From Capsicum annuum (taxonomy: Eukaryota; Streptophyta; Magnoliopsida; Solanales; Solanaceae), in the NCBI RefSeq assembly GCF_002878395.1, contig NC_061120.1:96517711-96581710 (forward strand): a stretch of 64,000 nucleotides of DNA, read 5' to 3'. Below the pieces are notes generated by a model, which was given only the letters and a program-made list of their open reading frames with translations, did not search any database and was not told the origin of the DNA. Each line of letters starts with the position of its first letter. Position 1 is the first letter of the stretch. Below are positions 35,126-47,042 of the stretch, piece after piece. Position numbers and translations under genes: made by a program.

Positions 35126-36569
35126 TGATCACGCTCACCTATACCATTGTTTTTGTGTAGGACGATCATTGTCAACGTAATACCCAACTTTGGGTCTAGG
35201 TCAAATCCATGAGGAACAATGTGAATGGTGATCGAGTATGTTCGAAATGAAAGATACTTTCTAAATTCAAATATGAGATACAAGAATTTTGGTATTTTGA
35301 ATGTTTTCAAAAGTATACAAAAAATTTTAAGCATTTGGAAATTTAACTTGAGGCTATGAATAATTAGAGTATAATCAATTAGGAACTGATCTTGAGGTTA
35401 TGCCATTCTAGGTATGAATTTTTACATGGGTAATTGTGAATTTTTAAAAATTTATCTAGGAGTCATGGGTAGGCTAGATTTAAAGTATTAGCATTAGTCA
35501 TTCAACAAAACACTAAATTACACTAATGGTTTCTTTCGAATACCTCATGAGCATGCAAATCTTAGCAATCCAAAACCTCAACTTTGCATCCTTATTTCTA
35601 GGATGATGCCCATCAAAATAGCTAAACCACATAACATCGTTATTTCTAAGATAATGTTAAGGAAATAACTAGTATTAAATAGTTGTTCACAATTACTCAT
35701 CACCACGGATGATGTGGGATCCAAGTCAATTTGGGGTTTTTACCCACCAATCTCATTCAATTAGGGGTTTTCACCCCCAAATCTCATTTCAATTATGGAG
35801 TAATATGAAAACCCATAACAAGTAGCTCATTACGTAGATACCTAAACACCCCCCATGCATAAATCACAATCTATCCAATCATAACCCAAAAGGAAGAACT
35901 AGCAACTCATAAAGATACTAAAAAATATATACAAAAATCACCATCAAACTGATCCATGCAGGATAAGGAGAATGTCAATACACACTTTAAATTCTAATAA
36001 CTCTGTAATGAAATTTGCCAATTCTATACTTCAGAGTTACTGTAATGCCTTCTTAACTATAGATTAATACAAAATTTTTCTCCAAGCTCCAAGTGATAAG
36101 CTAAAAAGTGAAGAAGAAAGATAGGCAAAAATGATTGCACAAATGAGCTAAAAACACCTATTTAAGGCTCAATTCTACCTTTTCTAAATATTTAAAAAAT
36201 GTTATCTTGCTCTTGGTATCTTTAAGCACATTATAATTTTTCCTCTGAACTTTTTCTACCCTATTATGATCGCAATCTCTTAACTGCGATCGCAATACCA
36301 CGATTGCGATTGCGACCCTCACGCTGCAATCACAGTAATTGAGGGTCAATTTGTTATCCTAATTTCCAGCATTTGGCTCTTTTCTTTAGCATTTCTTCTC
36401 TTTTACCTTTTACTCAACTCATTTTTTTCAAGTTTCCTTGGTTATCATCTCAGTTCAACTTTTACCTACACCAATGTGCAGTAAGTCCAAAATTAACAAT
36501 AAATAATGGAAAAGCACTATAATTTAGGCTTAAAAGATGCTAGTAAGTTTCCAAATTGATGACTTATCA
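35126..36569 (-). mobile_element. R5 3' LTR (Athila/Tat-like)
   Basis: On the minus strand starts TGATAAGTCATC and ends GCGTGATCA, 1444 bp. Near its end it carries TCCTCATGGATTTGACC and ATTACGTTGACAATG, the usual end block of Athila/Tat LTRs, also seen at the ends of the R3 and R6 LTRs. Dyad words built on GATCGCAAT lie at 36265-36335, with a TATA-like CCTTAAATAGG downstream (about 36159-36169). The other R5 LTR is outside the window. Confidence 0.75.
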
Positions 36570-39500
36570 ATACTCGAAAACATAAACTATTGCTTGTCCT
36601 CAAGTAAATGGGGATAATTAAATAATATATGGTATTTAACTCAATTCCTCCAAAAGAAAAGCTATACCAAAAGGAATAAGCTAACAAAGCTCTACAAAGA
36701 CTTTCCGAACATCCCATGGCAACAAGTAAACAAAAAATTTTCAATAAGCACATATTTATGAAGCAACGATGCAAGTTTCTATCAAATGAACCAAACAAAT
36801 ATACAAAACATCTTAAGAGAAGACACAAAATCTTCAAAGATTGTCTCAATCTTCAAAATGCAACATACTTCACCCATTTACCCAAAACGAGAGTAAGACT
36901 TAACCTTTTATCCCAAATTTTCGATGCCGCTCACTTGCAAGAGTTAGGTCCACACACAAAATACATTGACATCTCTAAATGAGCTCAAATAATGAAAGAA
37001 TTCACACTCACTCTCAGAAAGAAATAACGTGTAGAACCATAGGCTTTCCCTTTGTGTTTTTCGCCAATAATATAGACTTACTTAGTTTGAAATCACCAAG
37101 GTCTTGCTGGTCAGGATGAAGGTTTAAGGTATGGGAAGTAATATTGATGGATCAAATGACTAAAAGACCCCCTTTAATGCATTTTCTCAACCCTTTCTAC
37201 CCCCAAAATATCCAAACCATCCACCTTATTCTTCTTCAAAGCATTCCAAATATTTCCTTATCCTTTTGTTTAACATTTACCAATCAATTCAAAGCACCAT
37301 TTTCTTTCTTCACTTCTTTGACACTTTTAAGAGATTTTCTACCTATAAGACCTTCTTAGCCCCTCACTCATGTCATTTCTCTTCAAGTTATATGGGCTAG
37401 GCTATTTAACTTTATTATCAAGCACATTTCTTGTTTTTTAAGGCTATGAGTTGACAACTTTTCAAACACCTTTCTTGGATCATCTTAGCATATAACATCC
37501 TTTCCCCAAATTAGGAATTTGAACCAGTCTTACGATCTTCTCCAAAATACAAAACCCCCACCACTTAGGATTTGACCTATAATCCATTATTTAGAATATT
37601 GTGATGCATCAAAGGAGGTTAAGTTCCAACAGAGTGATTTTCAAAAGGGTTTAGGTATTTTAGCATGGTTATCATTATAATAAGAAAGAAAAATGAAAAA
37701 AAAGGGTTAAATAGGCTAGCTAGGGAACAATGTTAATGTTTGAATTTAGCTTTATGACTGAGCAAAAATAGTCTCGAGTCATCCTGCAAACCAATATTGC
37801 CTAGAAGTTTTCTTTGAATACACTCAGAGCAAGTTCTAAACTACACATATGCACAAGAATTATTCAAAAATCTCACCACACTTAGCATCATACTCATAGA
37901 GAAAAAAGTTATCTCTTCAAACAATTTGAGCAATATGAGCTTCATAAGTTAGTCTATGACAAAGACTCATACTTTTAAACAGAGAGACAAAAGTTGAATT
38001 TAATGGTATCACTCAAAAGAAAACTCTAAAATATCCTTGATCTTTTACAAAAAAAAAACTATATTTTTGATTTTTCTCAAAATCATTCCATTTCTTGCCA
38101 ATGACATTTTGAAAGTATTTTTGAACTTGTCCCTCTTCCTAAACAATTAAATAAAAACTTAGGTGAATGCAAAGATAATCATTACACTTCACTAGTTTCT
38201 TTCCTCACAACTTCACATATCGCCCATTTATCTCATAAAACACTCATGGTACCAATAGAAACACAAATAACCCCATACCCTTAAGAATGGTGTCATCCGA
38301 TCTATCATAGGGAAGGGCAAGCATTCATGTCTCTCGGGTACTGAGACTTCACCTGGGGATGCTATGATACCCATATTTATAGATCAAACCATGGATTCAA
38401 AATTCATCAACAATCTCAACTAAAAACCACTGGTTATCCAATATTTATGACCAATGTAACTCAAGACTAGGCTCCAAGAATGATCACATAATTCCCAAAG
38501 AATGTCCACATTAACCTTTACAAGTATATAAGGTGTTCCTCTCTTATCGACATTTTCAAAAAACATGTAGTGCACACGAAAGGTAAGAACTTGAAAATAG
38601 AATATCAACATATTTGACCAAGCTCAATGTATCGATTCATCACCAAACACACCATTTGTAATCATATTATCCCAATTTAATTACCCACCACTCAATTAAG
38701 AAAACAAATTACAAGTAGGTATTTCATTGAACACGTCGTATGCACAAGTGTATAAAACCAATAATTTTTATCAATTGAGCATGTGAAAAAATGAACACAT
38801 TCAAAAATTTTCACCCCAAAAACCATATTTAACAAAATTAAGCTCAAATGAATTAAATTTAAACCAAAAGAAATCATGAAATGTTATCACTATTCATACT
38901 TTATAAAGTATTCCAAAGAAAATTTTACCAAAAATTATTCCTTGTGATCTTGCTTATGAGAGGAAAATGATGAAAATAAAGAATGATATACTTATCCAGT
39001 GTTTCATTCTACAAATAAGAATTTTAGAATTCAAATTGAGATATAAAAATGTGGAATTCTTAAGCAAATCCACACAAAAAGTGTCCATATGCATGTACTA
39101 TATCTGAACTGTGCTCCAAGTGTGCCTCACCTACGGCTGGCCTACTCAAGAAGGTCCAGCGCAGGTTTCTACAAATTGCTGGATAGCTTCATGGGTATCC
39201 TACATTCCATGTACACCTGGCCTGCTCCTGGACTACTGTAGCATGTTCAGCACAGGTCCAGGCAGTGATCCATCCACCATCTGCATTCAAGCTATGCTTG
39301 GGATGCACTTGGACTGCTTCAGCATATCCAACACATGTCCCTCCAGTGAAGGATATTTTAATTCACATCCAAGTTGCTCTTAGCCTGTGCGTGGACTGCT
39401 TAAGTATGTTCAGTGCAGGTCCCAGCTGGTACGACCAGTTTTAGGGCAAAATTTTCACCTCGGTATTTGCTTGGAGCATAGCTTTGAGCCCTCAAACCTC

Positions 39501-40180
39501 CTATTGCCGCTTCTAACTTATGTAATCACCTGAAAACACCCAAAAACAGGCTGAAAATTGAATAAAATCACATAATAATATCAAGAAAAATTCCTTGGAT
39601 TGCCTCCCAAGAAGCGCCTTAGTTAAAGTCGCGGTACGACATCATTTGTGATCCTTTATGCCTCCACTTAGATGATTTGAATCATCTGTCCAATTTTTGA
39701 TAAATATATATTTGAGGTACTTTGGGCAAAGAAAAAGGAACAATAATACACATTCTATCTCACCACTTTGAAGACTTGAACCTTTTATCCAACGTCACAT
39801 TAAATATCGCAATGGGCTCGTTGGATATCGGTGAGAACATCAAAACACCACTTGTTAAACATTTGATTTTGCACTTATTAGCCTTTATATGAGGGCCATT
39901 AGTTCTCCCTTTTTGAATGAAAAACTCTAAAATATAAGTATTTTATTCCGCATCTTTAGAGTTCATAATTTGCTCGAGTGGTTCAACTTTCATCACATCA
40001 ACCAAGGATAATATTGAAAAGTGATTGGAATGAGGTCGTCCTCCCTATTTTGGAGTCGCATTCTTCTTAAAATTCTCACCCCAAAATAAACTACAGCCTT
40101 CATGAAGGATTTTCTTGTATTTTTCTTTCAACTTTAGAGGCATTTGTTCAATTTTGGCATTTTTTAGCATTTTTTATTCA
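36570..40180 (-). mobile_element. R5 internal 3' region
   Basis: Read on the minus strand: first a decayed coding-like stretch (40160-39690; KIEQMPLKLKEKYKKIL, EGCSLFWGENF, a run without a clear family match). Then a TGTCGTACCGCGACTTTAAC and GCGCTTCTTGGGAGGCAA motif (39655-39605), which follows pol in Athila/Tat elements. Then a long non-coding region with the 82-bp minisatellite, ending at GAGGACAAGCAATAG and a decayed polypurine tract before the LTR at 36569. No gene between 36570 and 39100. R6 truncates it on the right. Confidence 0.6.
39100..39430 (+). repeat. 82-bp minisatellite in the R5 3' region
   Basis: About four units. Anchor GACTGCTTCAGCATGTTCAG with CACAGGTCC at about 39149, 39231, 39312 and 39394, spacing 81-82. 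More GC-rich than its surroundings. A 90-codon open frame through it is a by-product. Confidence 0.8.
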
Positions 40181-41352
40181 GTTGGTTAGAAAATCACTGA
40201 TCTTGGGTGTATTTATATTCCTAAGCACCATAACTTACTCATATTTTAGCTATGTTTTGAGAACAAAGTGCTTAGTTTCTTATGCTTTTATTGTAGTTTT
40301 TATGTAATTGAGCTAACCTGCGTGATTAGCATGATTTCAGGTGTAAATGAGGTAGAGAGAGACATAAAGGGACTATGGATTGAGGATAGCATTGGACACA
40401 AGCAAAAGTAGAATGTTGGATTCAATGTGGTGCCAAAAACTATGTCCCAAGACTATTTAGTCCTTAAATTAAGTCTAGAGACTTAGATGGCAATTATGGA
40501 GGAAAGTTACTAAAAATACCCCACATTGATCATTCATGGACTATTATGTATATTTTACATTAAAAGTGGTGGCTTAGCACTAGGAGAGAAAGCAGATTTT
40601 TTTGTTAACGTACAATTCCTTCAAGACAATTTCTTTTGCCCTTTTTATTCATGAGGAGCTAAGTTTATTGCGTAGGGCTATGGAAGCCTTGTAACATACA
40701 ATCTATTACTTTGGGTTTTGAATTTCTTAGGCATTGATTTCCTTACATCCTACTCTCTTCGTTGATCTTGAAATCTCTTGGTTGTAAACATAGAGGATGT
40801 GCCGTAAAATGCAACTTGCTTTAATTGAAAGGTTTATGTTTGGAAAAAAGAGTAGTGACAAGAATATAGAGTTTCCAATCTCTATTTACAAGTAAATTCC
40901 CTAATAGGATTAACAACTTGGAGATTTTGTATTGTTATTGTAAACATTTTTTATTTGAGATAACAAAAGTGAAGTAGTCCTTGATGGTTGAGAAACACTA
41001 GCATTAAGTTATTAAATATGTTTCTCTGTAAGCATGATGCATGTAGGAATTCATAAAAGCCAATAGTAGGAGGTATAGAAAACTACAAGGTGGACGGAAC
41101 CCTAGCTTGATATATCTCTAAACTCAAATATTACTAGACACATCTCATTTTGTTTAAACTAAAACTATTAATTTGTGAACTAAATCAAACCCCCCTTTGT
41201 TTTACAAAAACAAATGATTAAAAGTCAACTAATCTGCGTAAAACATAATTAACACCATATTCTCTATGGAATTTGACCCCAAACTAGTTGGGTTATATAT
41301 TTGAGTACGACCACTTACACTCTTGTAAAAGAGTTATAGTTTTGGTATATCA
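40180..41352 (+). mobile_element. R6 5' LTR (Athila/Tat-like)
   Basis: Right end is clear: TGGTATATCA at 41343-41352 followed by the primer site. The end block (CTCTATGGAATTTGACC, ACGACCACTTACACT) matches the end of the R3 LTR. The left end is uncertain; the best candidates are TGGTTAG at 40183 and TGATCTTGGG at 40198. The partner LTR is expected beyond the right edge of the window. Confidence 0.65.
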
Positions 41353-41355
41353 AAT

Positions 41356-41377
41356 TTTAGCGTCATTGTCAGGGAAT
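41356..41377 (+). other. R6 primer-binding site (Asp-tRNA type)
   Basis: TTAGCGTCATTGTCAGGGAAT is a decayed TGGCGCCGTTGCCGGGGAT, directly after the LTR end. Confidence 0.65.
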
Positions 41378-41397
41378 ATGGTTGTCAATTAGGTATA

Positions 41398-41538
41398 CAA
41401 CAACAACAACAACAACAAACCCAGTATATTTCCAGAAAGTAGGGTATGGGAAGGGTAGAGTGTATGCAGTCCATACCACTACCTCTAAAGAGGAAGAGAG
41501 GTGGATTCCGATAGACCCTCGGCTTAAGATTAATGACT
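41398..41538 (-). mobile_element. TS-type SINE, 5'-truncated
   Basis: On the minus strand: GCCGAGGGTCTATCGGAAT, ACCTCTCTTCCTCTTTAGAG, then CTGCATACACTCTACCCTTC, ATACTGGGTTTG and a (TTG)7 tail. This is the 3' half of the tobacco TS SINE family (from memory), without the tRNA-like head. Flanked by 18-bp duplications GGTTGTCAATTAGGTATA (41380-41397) and GGTTGTCAATTAAGTATA (41539-41556), one mismatch. The same position in R3 (near 18990) has no insertion. Confidence 0.87.
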
Positions 41539-41642
41539 GGTTGTCAATTAAGTATATGTGTGTTAATTGACTGTTAGTCATATTTCCTAATTTTACATTT
41601 ATTTGTTATTTTTATCATTACATGGTCTTTCTTGTATATGCC

Positions 41643-43090
41643 ATGAACCAGAAGGTCAGGAGAACCAATATTACTTGTCAATCTAGAACCTCAACTAATC
41701 AGGAGAATGGTTGATCAACAAGAAGCTGAAAAATTACTACTTTGGCTAATGCTCAAGTTAACTAATTGAATATTGGATTACTCGGGCGTGTGCCCAATGC
41801 TAATGATGAGGACTTGAGTAATGATGAGTTGATTGATACTATGAATAGGCGGCGTGTTGAGAATGTTGTACCAGAAAATCAAAATTAGCTAGCAAAAGGT
41901 AGGATGCACCAACAGTCTGGAGTGCATTTTGCCCAAGATGATGAGGATGATGCTGATTTGGTTGGAACTGGAGCTACAGGAGAAATTATTCAACCACCAT
42001 TAGCTCTTGGGTGAAATTTAATATCACCAGTACTATCATCCCGTAACTTAACTTGGAAGGACTTTTTGGTTGATTACCTGGTGATGATCCTAATCTGTAT
42101 TTGGTGAATTTCATCAACATTTGTAAGTCGTTAGATATCCTGGAGTGGGGAAAAATTCCATATGTCTAAGATTATTTCCATTGTCTCTGTCTGGAGGGGA
42201 AACTATGTGGTTGAATGAGTTAGCACCCGATTCTATAACAAAATGGAGGCAACTGAAAGGAGCTTTCCTAAAAAGGTTCTTTCTGCCATCTAGAATGTTA
42301 CAATTAAGGGATGAGACTAGCAATTTTTGGAAACTATATAATAAATCCCTACATTAAACAAAGATGAGGCTTAAAAAGAAGTTGACTCAATGCCCAAACC
42401 ATAAGATGACTGATGAACACTTGATGGAAATATTCTACTGAGCTTTGAAATCTTTTACAAAGCTGATTATAGATAATACTGCAGGAAGAGCTTTTATGGA
42501 GCTCACTTTTACTGAGGTTGTGGAGATGTTAAAAAGAATTACTAATACAAATAGAGCTTGGCATACCAGGGATTTTTAGGTAGAAAGAAATACTAGGTCT
42601 AGTATAATATCAGTAGAGTAGCGTAGGAAAGAAAAGGAGCGTGATTCGGACATGGCTCACATGAATACACAGATAGATTTACTTTCAAAACATCTGCTAT
42701 CAGGGGAGGTAGAAAATGTAAAAACTGTGGGGTCACACAGTAGAGGCATTAATCAGTTTCTGAGAAGGAAGCAAACTATTTGAATAATCAAAAGGGTTTT
42801 TGAGGCAATAGACAAATAAATCAAGGTCAAAATTACTACAACAAGGTTGGTTATAGAGATCGTGACCAAGGCAGTTGGAAAAACAAGATTGATAAGAGTG
42901 GTTTGCATGTACCACCAAGGATTCATAAAACAGCTATGACTAGTTCTGGGAAGATGTCAATGGAGGATATGATTGCGAAATTGCTGAAAGAAGTGGAATC
43001 TACAAATGATGGAGTCAGGGAGGTGAAAGGGGACTTATTGATGATGACTCAATTAGTTTAATCAGATTTTATATCTATTAAGCAACTGGA
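41643..43090 (+). pseudogene. R6 gag
   Basis: Athila/Tat-type gag. Start-like MNQKVRRTNITCQS, then NDELIDTMNRRRVENVVP, a 42145-42357 block (MWLNELAPDSITKWRQLKGA, FLKRFFLPSRMLQLRDETSN), then LTQCPNHKMTDEHLMEIFY, AGRAFMELTFTEVVEMLKRI, and a C-terminal MSMEDMIAKLLKEVEST-like block near 42955. The capsid core (W-ELaP-SI--W-qLk--Fl-rFFp) is the diagnostic part. Several stops, mostly at Gln and Trp codons. Confidence 0.82.
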
Positions 43091-43479
43091 GCAACAGATA
43101 AATCAGTTATTAGAAGCATTCAATCATAGGAACAATGGAACATTGCCTAGTGATACTATGCAAAAATTGAGGAATGATAACTCATACATGGCTATTACAA
43201 CTAGTTATGGTAAAGTGTTACCTGGACTTTGTTTGGGTTAAATTATTTCAAATGATATAGTGGACTTAGAAGTTAAAGCAAATGGAGAACATCCAGTAAA
43301 GTCAAAAAAGTGAAAAAAGGCCGGGGATCCATATAAAAAAAAACAGGTTGATAAGTTAGAGAAAGAAAAAGGGAAAGAAGAAGAGAAGGCTATGATAAAA
43401 ATACAAAGTTTACCTCTTCTATTCCCACATAGATTGCAAAAGAAGGTGGATGACACCAAATTTAGCAAATTTATGGCCT

Positions 43480-44021
43480 TGCTGAAATAGTTGACGATAA
43501 ATATGCCTTTGGTTGAGGCGCTAGAACAAATGCCAAGCTATGCTAAGTTCATGAGGGATCTTGTAACAAAGAATAACACTGTGAGCTATGAATCAGTGGA
43601 TAATCTTCACTATTTTAGTGCTATTGCTATAAGATCTTTATTGTAGAAGAGGGCAGACCCGTGAGCATTCACTATTCCATGTACCATCGGATCATTCAAT
43701 TTTGCAAAGACCCTTTGTGATCTTGGGGGAAGTATAAATCTCATGTCATTGATGATTTTCAAAAAGCTAGGTTTGGGAGACCCTATACCCACTAATATGC
43801 AGCTTCTAATAATGGATAGATCGGTTAAAAGACCTATTGGGATTCTCTATGATGTTCTTGTTAAGGTGGCCAATTTTATTTTTCCAGTGAATTTTGTAAT
43901 ACTTGACTATGAGGTAAATTTTGAGGTACCCATAATCTTGGGTAGACTGTTCTTAGAAACTGGCAGTGTATTAATCAACTTGCAGACTAATGATAGAAAA
44001 TTAAAGCTTAATGATGAATAG
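43480..44021 (+). pseudogene. R6 aspartic protease
   Basis: Reads VEALEQMPSYAKFMRDLVTK, then after stops [85 protein letters not shown]. The DLGGS active site and the [10 protein letters not shown] block are intact. The final 92 codons (43743-44021) are open to a TAG. The arrangement is the one known from Athila elements. Upstream stops (at Lys/Trp codons near 43645 and 43662) disable it. Confidence 0.87.
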
Positions 44022-44149
44022 TGGATATTTATCAATCAATAAAGTAGTATAAGGAGATGAGTGTTTTCTCAATTATTGATGTAATATATAATGATGAACA
44101 AGAAGTACCAATTAAAGAAAGATTTGATGGGAAACATTTGACACAATAT

Positions 44150-45260
44150 TAATGAACTTTAATAGTGAGGGAATCGATGAGTATGACGACATTATGTGTG
44201 CATTAACCGGGATGGGATCGTATTTTTATGCCCCTAAGAATGTATACTTAGATCTAAAAAATCATCCAATACAATCGGCCAAACCTTCTATTAAAGAGCA
44301 ACTAGTATTGGAACTAAAAGAGCTACCGGGATATCTGTGGTATATGTTCTTATGTGATGGAAGCATGTTACTGGTCATTATTGCAGCTGATTTGGTAGAG
44401 AATCAAGTTGAAGCTCTTATTTTTGTTCTAAGGTGATATAAGAGGTCTATTCGATGGACTATTTCTAATATTATAGAAATTCCACCATGTATTTGCACAT
44501 ATAAGATCCAGCTGAAGAAAGAATGCATACCTACAATTGAGCATCAGCGTAGGCTAAACCCACCAATGCAAAAAATTATGAAAATAGAGATCATAAAGTG
44601 GCTTGATGCAAGGGTAGTAAACCCAATCTCCAATAGAAAGTGGGTGAGTCCAATACACTGCATGCCTAAGAAAGGAAGCATGACCATTGTTGCAAATGAA
44701 ATGAATGAGTTGATTTCTCTTAGGCTAGTGACTGGGTGGATAGTGTGTATGGACTACAGGAAGTTGAATCCATGGATGCTGAAAGTTCATTTCCTAATAC
44801 CTTTCATTCATCAAATTCTTGATTGATTGACAGGAAGGGGTTGGTACTGCTTCTTAAATAGGTATTCAGGATACAATAAAATTTTGTTTCCCTAGAAGAT
44901 CAAGATAAAACGACCTTCACAGGCCCATATGGAACTTTTGCATTCTAAGTGAATGTCGTTTGGATTAAGTAATGCACCAGCCAAGTTCCAAAGGTGCATG
45001 ATGTCTATTTTTTTGGGTATGGTTGAGGACATTTTTGAAGTGCTCATGGATAACTTCTCTGTAGTGGGTGAATCATTTGAATCATGCTTGGTAAATTTAA
45101 GTAGAGCTCTACAGAGATGTAAAGAATTCAATCTTATACTAAATTAGGAGAAATGCCACTTTATGATGAAGGAAGGCAGAGTGCTGGGACATCAAATTTT
45201 AGATAAGGGGATTGAAGATGATAGATCAAAGGTAGAAGTTATTGAAAAACTACCTCCGCC
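44150..45260 (+). pseudogene. R6 reverse transcriptase
   Basis: Linker IKEQLVLELKELPGYLWYMF (44300), then KKECIPTIEHQRRLNPPMQK (44520), VVNPISNRKWVSPIHCMPKK, VTGWIVCMDYRKLNPWMLKV, a broken stretch near 44830-44950, then MSFGLSNAPAKFQRCMMSIF (44953) and FEVLMDNFSVVGESFESCLV. The metal-binding MDD reads MDN, so the active site is lost. EKCHFM follows a stop near 45145. At least four breaks. Confidence 0.88.
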
Positions 45261-45840
45261 TCTCTTGGTGAAATAATTTTGTTGTTTTTTGGGCCATGCA
45301 GGATTCTACCAAAGGTTCATAAAGGACATCTCTAATATTACAAATCCACTTTGCAAATTATTAGAGAAGGAGACCAAATTTTTATTCTATGATGATTGTA
45401 TGAAGGCATTCTAGTGCCTTAAGGAGAAGTTGGTTGTTGCTCTGGACAGGTCTAAGTCATTCGAAATAATATGTGATACAAGTGGGGTGGCACTTGGGGC
45501 AGTTCTTGGTTAGAAAAAAGAGAAGATGTTTCACCCGTCTACAACACTAGCAAAGCATTGAATGGGGAACAGAAAAATCACAAAGTCATTGAGCAGGAAC
45601 TTCTTGCAGTTTTTTATGCATTTAAGAAATTGCAGGCTTATTTGTAAGGGACCAAGGTAATGGTCCAATACGACCATGTTTAATTGAGGTATCTAATGGC
45701 AAAGAAAGACACCAAATAAAGGCTCATTAGATGGGTATTATTGCTAAAGAAATTTGACTTTGCAGTCAAAGACCAAAAAGGGTGTGAAAATTAGGTTATG
45801 GATTACCTATCAAGACTACAAAGAGAACAGCCTACTTTAG
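45261..45840 (+). pseudogene. R6 RNase H
   Basis: HAGFYQRFIKDISNITNPLC, KLLEKETKFLFYDDCMKAF, then CDTSGVALGAVLG (the DASD/VALG block), EKMFHPSTTLAK, a frameshifted FMHLRN-type stretch, and VMDYLSRLQRE (the VADHLSRL block, 45798). Stops and at least two frameshifts. Confidence 0.82.
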
Positions 45841-46009
45841 AAAAGCATGATATTGATGATACTTTTCCATATGAACAAATTTTAGTAGTTACTCTTGAAA
45901 TAGTGCCTTGGTATGCTAAGATCGCTAACTTTGTTATTAGTGACGTTATTCTGGAGTACATATCTTTCCATCAGAAAAAGAAATTTCTTCATGATGCTGC
46001 TAGATAATT

Positions 46010-46480
46010 CTGGGATGAGCCCTATTTGTTCAAACATTGTGCAGAAAACATCTTCAGAAGGTGCATTCCAAAAGTTGATAGGCTAAGCATCCTAGAGCCT
46101 GTCATATATCCCCAATTAGGGAACATCACGCAGGTGATCATAAAGCGATAAGGGTATTGCAAAGTTGTAACTATAGGACTACACTCTTATGGATTCATAT
46201 GAATTTGTAAAGAAATGCGACCAATGCCAAAGGCAAGGTTCAATCTCAAAATGTCATGAAATGTCAATGGCAAAGATAATGGAGGTTGAATTATTTCATG
46301 TCTGTGGTATTGAATTTAGGGAACCATTTGTGAGCTTCTATGTTCTTAAGTACATCTTAGTAGTTGTGGATTATGTGTCCAAGTGGGTTGAGGCCATAGT
46401 TTTAGCTTATAAAGAAGGTAAAAGGGTTATTACATTCCTGAAGAAGAATGTCTTCTAATACTTTGGGGTTAAAGTTGGTT
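46010..46480 (+). pseudogene. R6 integrase, N-terminal half
   Basis: Zinc-binding region: the HH part is out of frame (REHHAGDHKAIRVLQSCN near 46120) and the CC part is in the open frame 46189-46458 (YEFVKKCDQCQRQGSIS). The core starts ELFHVCGIEFREPFVSFY, where the family has GIDFMGPF, so the first catalytic Asp reads Glu. VVVDYVSKWVEAI follows. The coding trace fades after KKNVF-YFGVK at 46480; the rest of integrase is not recognisable. Confidence 0.8.
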
Positions 46481-47042
46481 GATAGAGATTGTTCTTAATT
46501 CTATAATGTAGTGTATTAAAGCTCTTAGGGAAGATAATTACTATTACTATCCAGAATAGTTCCTACCCATCCCTTATCCTATATTATAATCCATAAAAGA
46601 CCTATTTGATCCTAATCTTAACATTCTGACATTAGTGGAGCACTACACTAAGGGCAAGCATATGGTCATCAGCTGTTATTTGAGAATTCTATGTGAGACT
46701 GAGCGCAATTGGATCCTTATACCCATCTTGTTAGAAATTACAATATTGTCAGTGATTATGGGTAACTTTCTTGTTATGAGGGCATATGTTTGATAGAAGT
46801 TGGGTAATTTATATGATTTCTTTGCTTAAATGGTGTGCATGAATTTACTAACTTAATGATTCTATTTTTGAGGGTAGGTTATTTCTAGTAATTATTAATG
46901 AATCTACTTCTTGTTCATAATTGTTGTGTAAGCCAAAGTTGAGCATCTTATTTTATCCTCTATGGGGGTTAGGTCTTGTGTAGTATGCATAAATGGATAA
47001 GTTGTTAGAGTACGAACAAAGCTTTAAGTGTGGGGTGCTAAT
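46481..47042 (+). other. R6 3' untranslated region and polypurine tract
   Basis: AT-rich, without coding signal. Ends TTTAAGTGTGGGG (47023-47035), the polypurine tract typical of Athila/Tat elements. Only TGCTAAT separates it from the R7 LTR at 47043, so R7 inserted a few bases into, or right at, the start of the R6 3' LTR. Confidence 0.65.

Noticed and set aside
35119..35334. Short ORFs around 35.1-36.8 kb on both strands.
   Set aside because: They lie in the R5 LTR and its 3' region; no conserved blocks, and frames are interrupted at random.
39111..39383. A 90-codon Cys/Ser/Pro-rich ORF that looks like a small secreted protein.
   Set aside because: It is a read-through of the 82-bp minisatellite; the Cys pattern follows the repeat, and there is no signal peptide.
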